Positions 4,935-5,038 of a DNA stretch of 5,038 nucleotides are shown in pieces. Under the pieces are notes generated by a model. The model ran no database searches, had not been told where the DNA came from, and was given only the letters and a program-made list of their open reading frames with translations. The position numbers and the translations under genes were made by a program. The DNA lies in contig JAUYLR010000060.1 of assembly GCA_030698935.1 (NCBI GenBank), positions 1-5,038 of the forward strand. Reading direction: 5' to 3'. Position 1 is the first letter of the stretch. Every line of letters begins with the position of its first letter. The stretch comes from a bacterium (GTDB taxonomy: Bacteria; Patescibacteriota; Minisyncoccia; Phycocordibacterales; UBA2100).

Positions 4935-5038
4935 ATGAGAGCCCAAAAGAATCTTGTTGCGGCGATATTCGGGTCAATACTCATCGCAGCACCTTTTGCA
5001 TTCGCAGACACATTATCCGTTTCCATTCAGTCGCTCTC
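4935..5038 (+). CDS. Start of a secreted protein with an N-terminal signal peptide (3' end outside the window)
   Basis: The frame from ATG 4935 is open to the window end (34 codons plus two bases). The peptide has a short basic n-region (MRAQKN), a hydrophobic h-region (LVAAIFGSILIAAPF) and an AFA cleavage motif at 22-24, so signal peptidase I probably cuts before Asp25, giving a mature protein beginning DTLSVSIQSL. No lipobox cysteine is present, so it is not a lipoprotein. Too little of the mature part is visible to name a function. It appears to have its own promoter (TATAAT at 4921) and to lie outside the suf operon. Confidence 0.75.
   Translation, partial: MRAQKNLVAAIFGSILIAAPFAFADTLSVSIQSL

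Overview
The window carries a nearly complete SUF iron-sulfur cluster assembly operon, all on the + strand: sufC (ABC-type ATPase), sufB (scaffold), a very short sufD-like gene, sufS (cysteine desulfurase) and sufU (sulfur-transfer/scaffold protein). It is preceded by the last 42 codons of a membrane protein that resembles the C-terminus of FTR1-type iron permeases. It is followed by the first 34 codons of a secreted protein with a clear signal peptide.

Organism: no marker gene is present, so this is inference. The compact proteins, the core-only SufD, the short SufU, the weak or absent Shine-Dalgarno sites, and the A-rich and hairpin-forming intergenic repeats all fit a Candidate Phyla Radiation (Patescibacteria, Parcubacteria-like) genome. 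TGA is used as a stop (sufC, sufS) and never occurs in frame, so the code is standard table 11 and not the recoded Absconditabacteria/Gracilibacteria code.

Layout: the permease end (1-131) is 4 bases from sufC (136-918), which overlaps sufB (915-2321) by ATGA. A 178-base spacer follows, holding 7-bp tandem repeats and nested inverted repeats (2322-2499). Next come the mini sufD (2500-3063), a 150-base spacer dominated by a 79-base hairpin repeat (3064-3213), and sufS (3214-4434), which overlaps sufU (4427-4801) by 8 bases. A last spacer (4802-4934) has a third kind of imperfect inverted repeat and a -10 box almost touching the next start codon (4935).

Function: SufS takes sulfur from cysteine as a persulfide, SufU probably accepts it, and the SufB-SufC-SufD complex builds the cluster using ATP hydrolysis by SufC. 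The upstream permease, if it is FTR1, would supply iron, so the locus may join iron import to cluster assembly. The catalytic residues of all five SUF proteins are present, so the system looks functional. The most unusual points are that sufD is reduced to its C-terminal core and is isolated on both sides by repeat elements, while the other gene junctions are overlapping or only a few bases apart.
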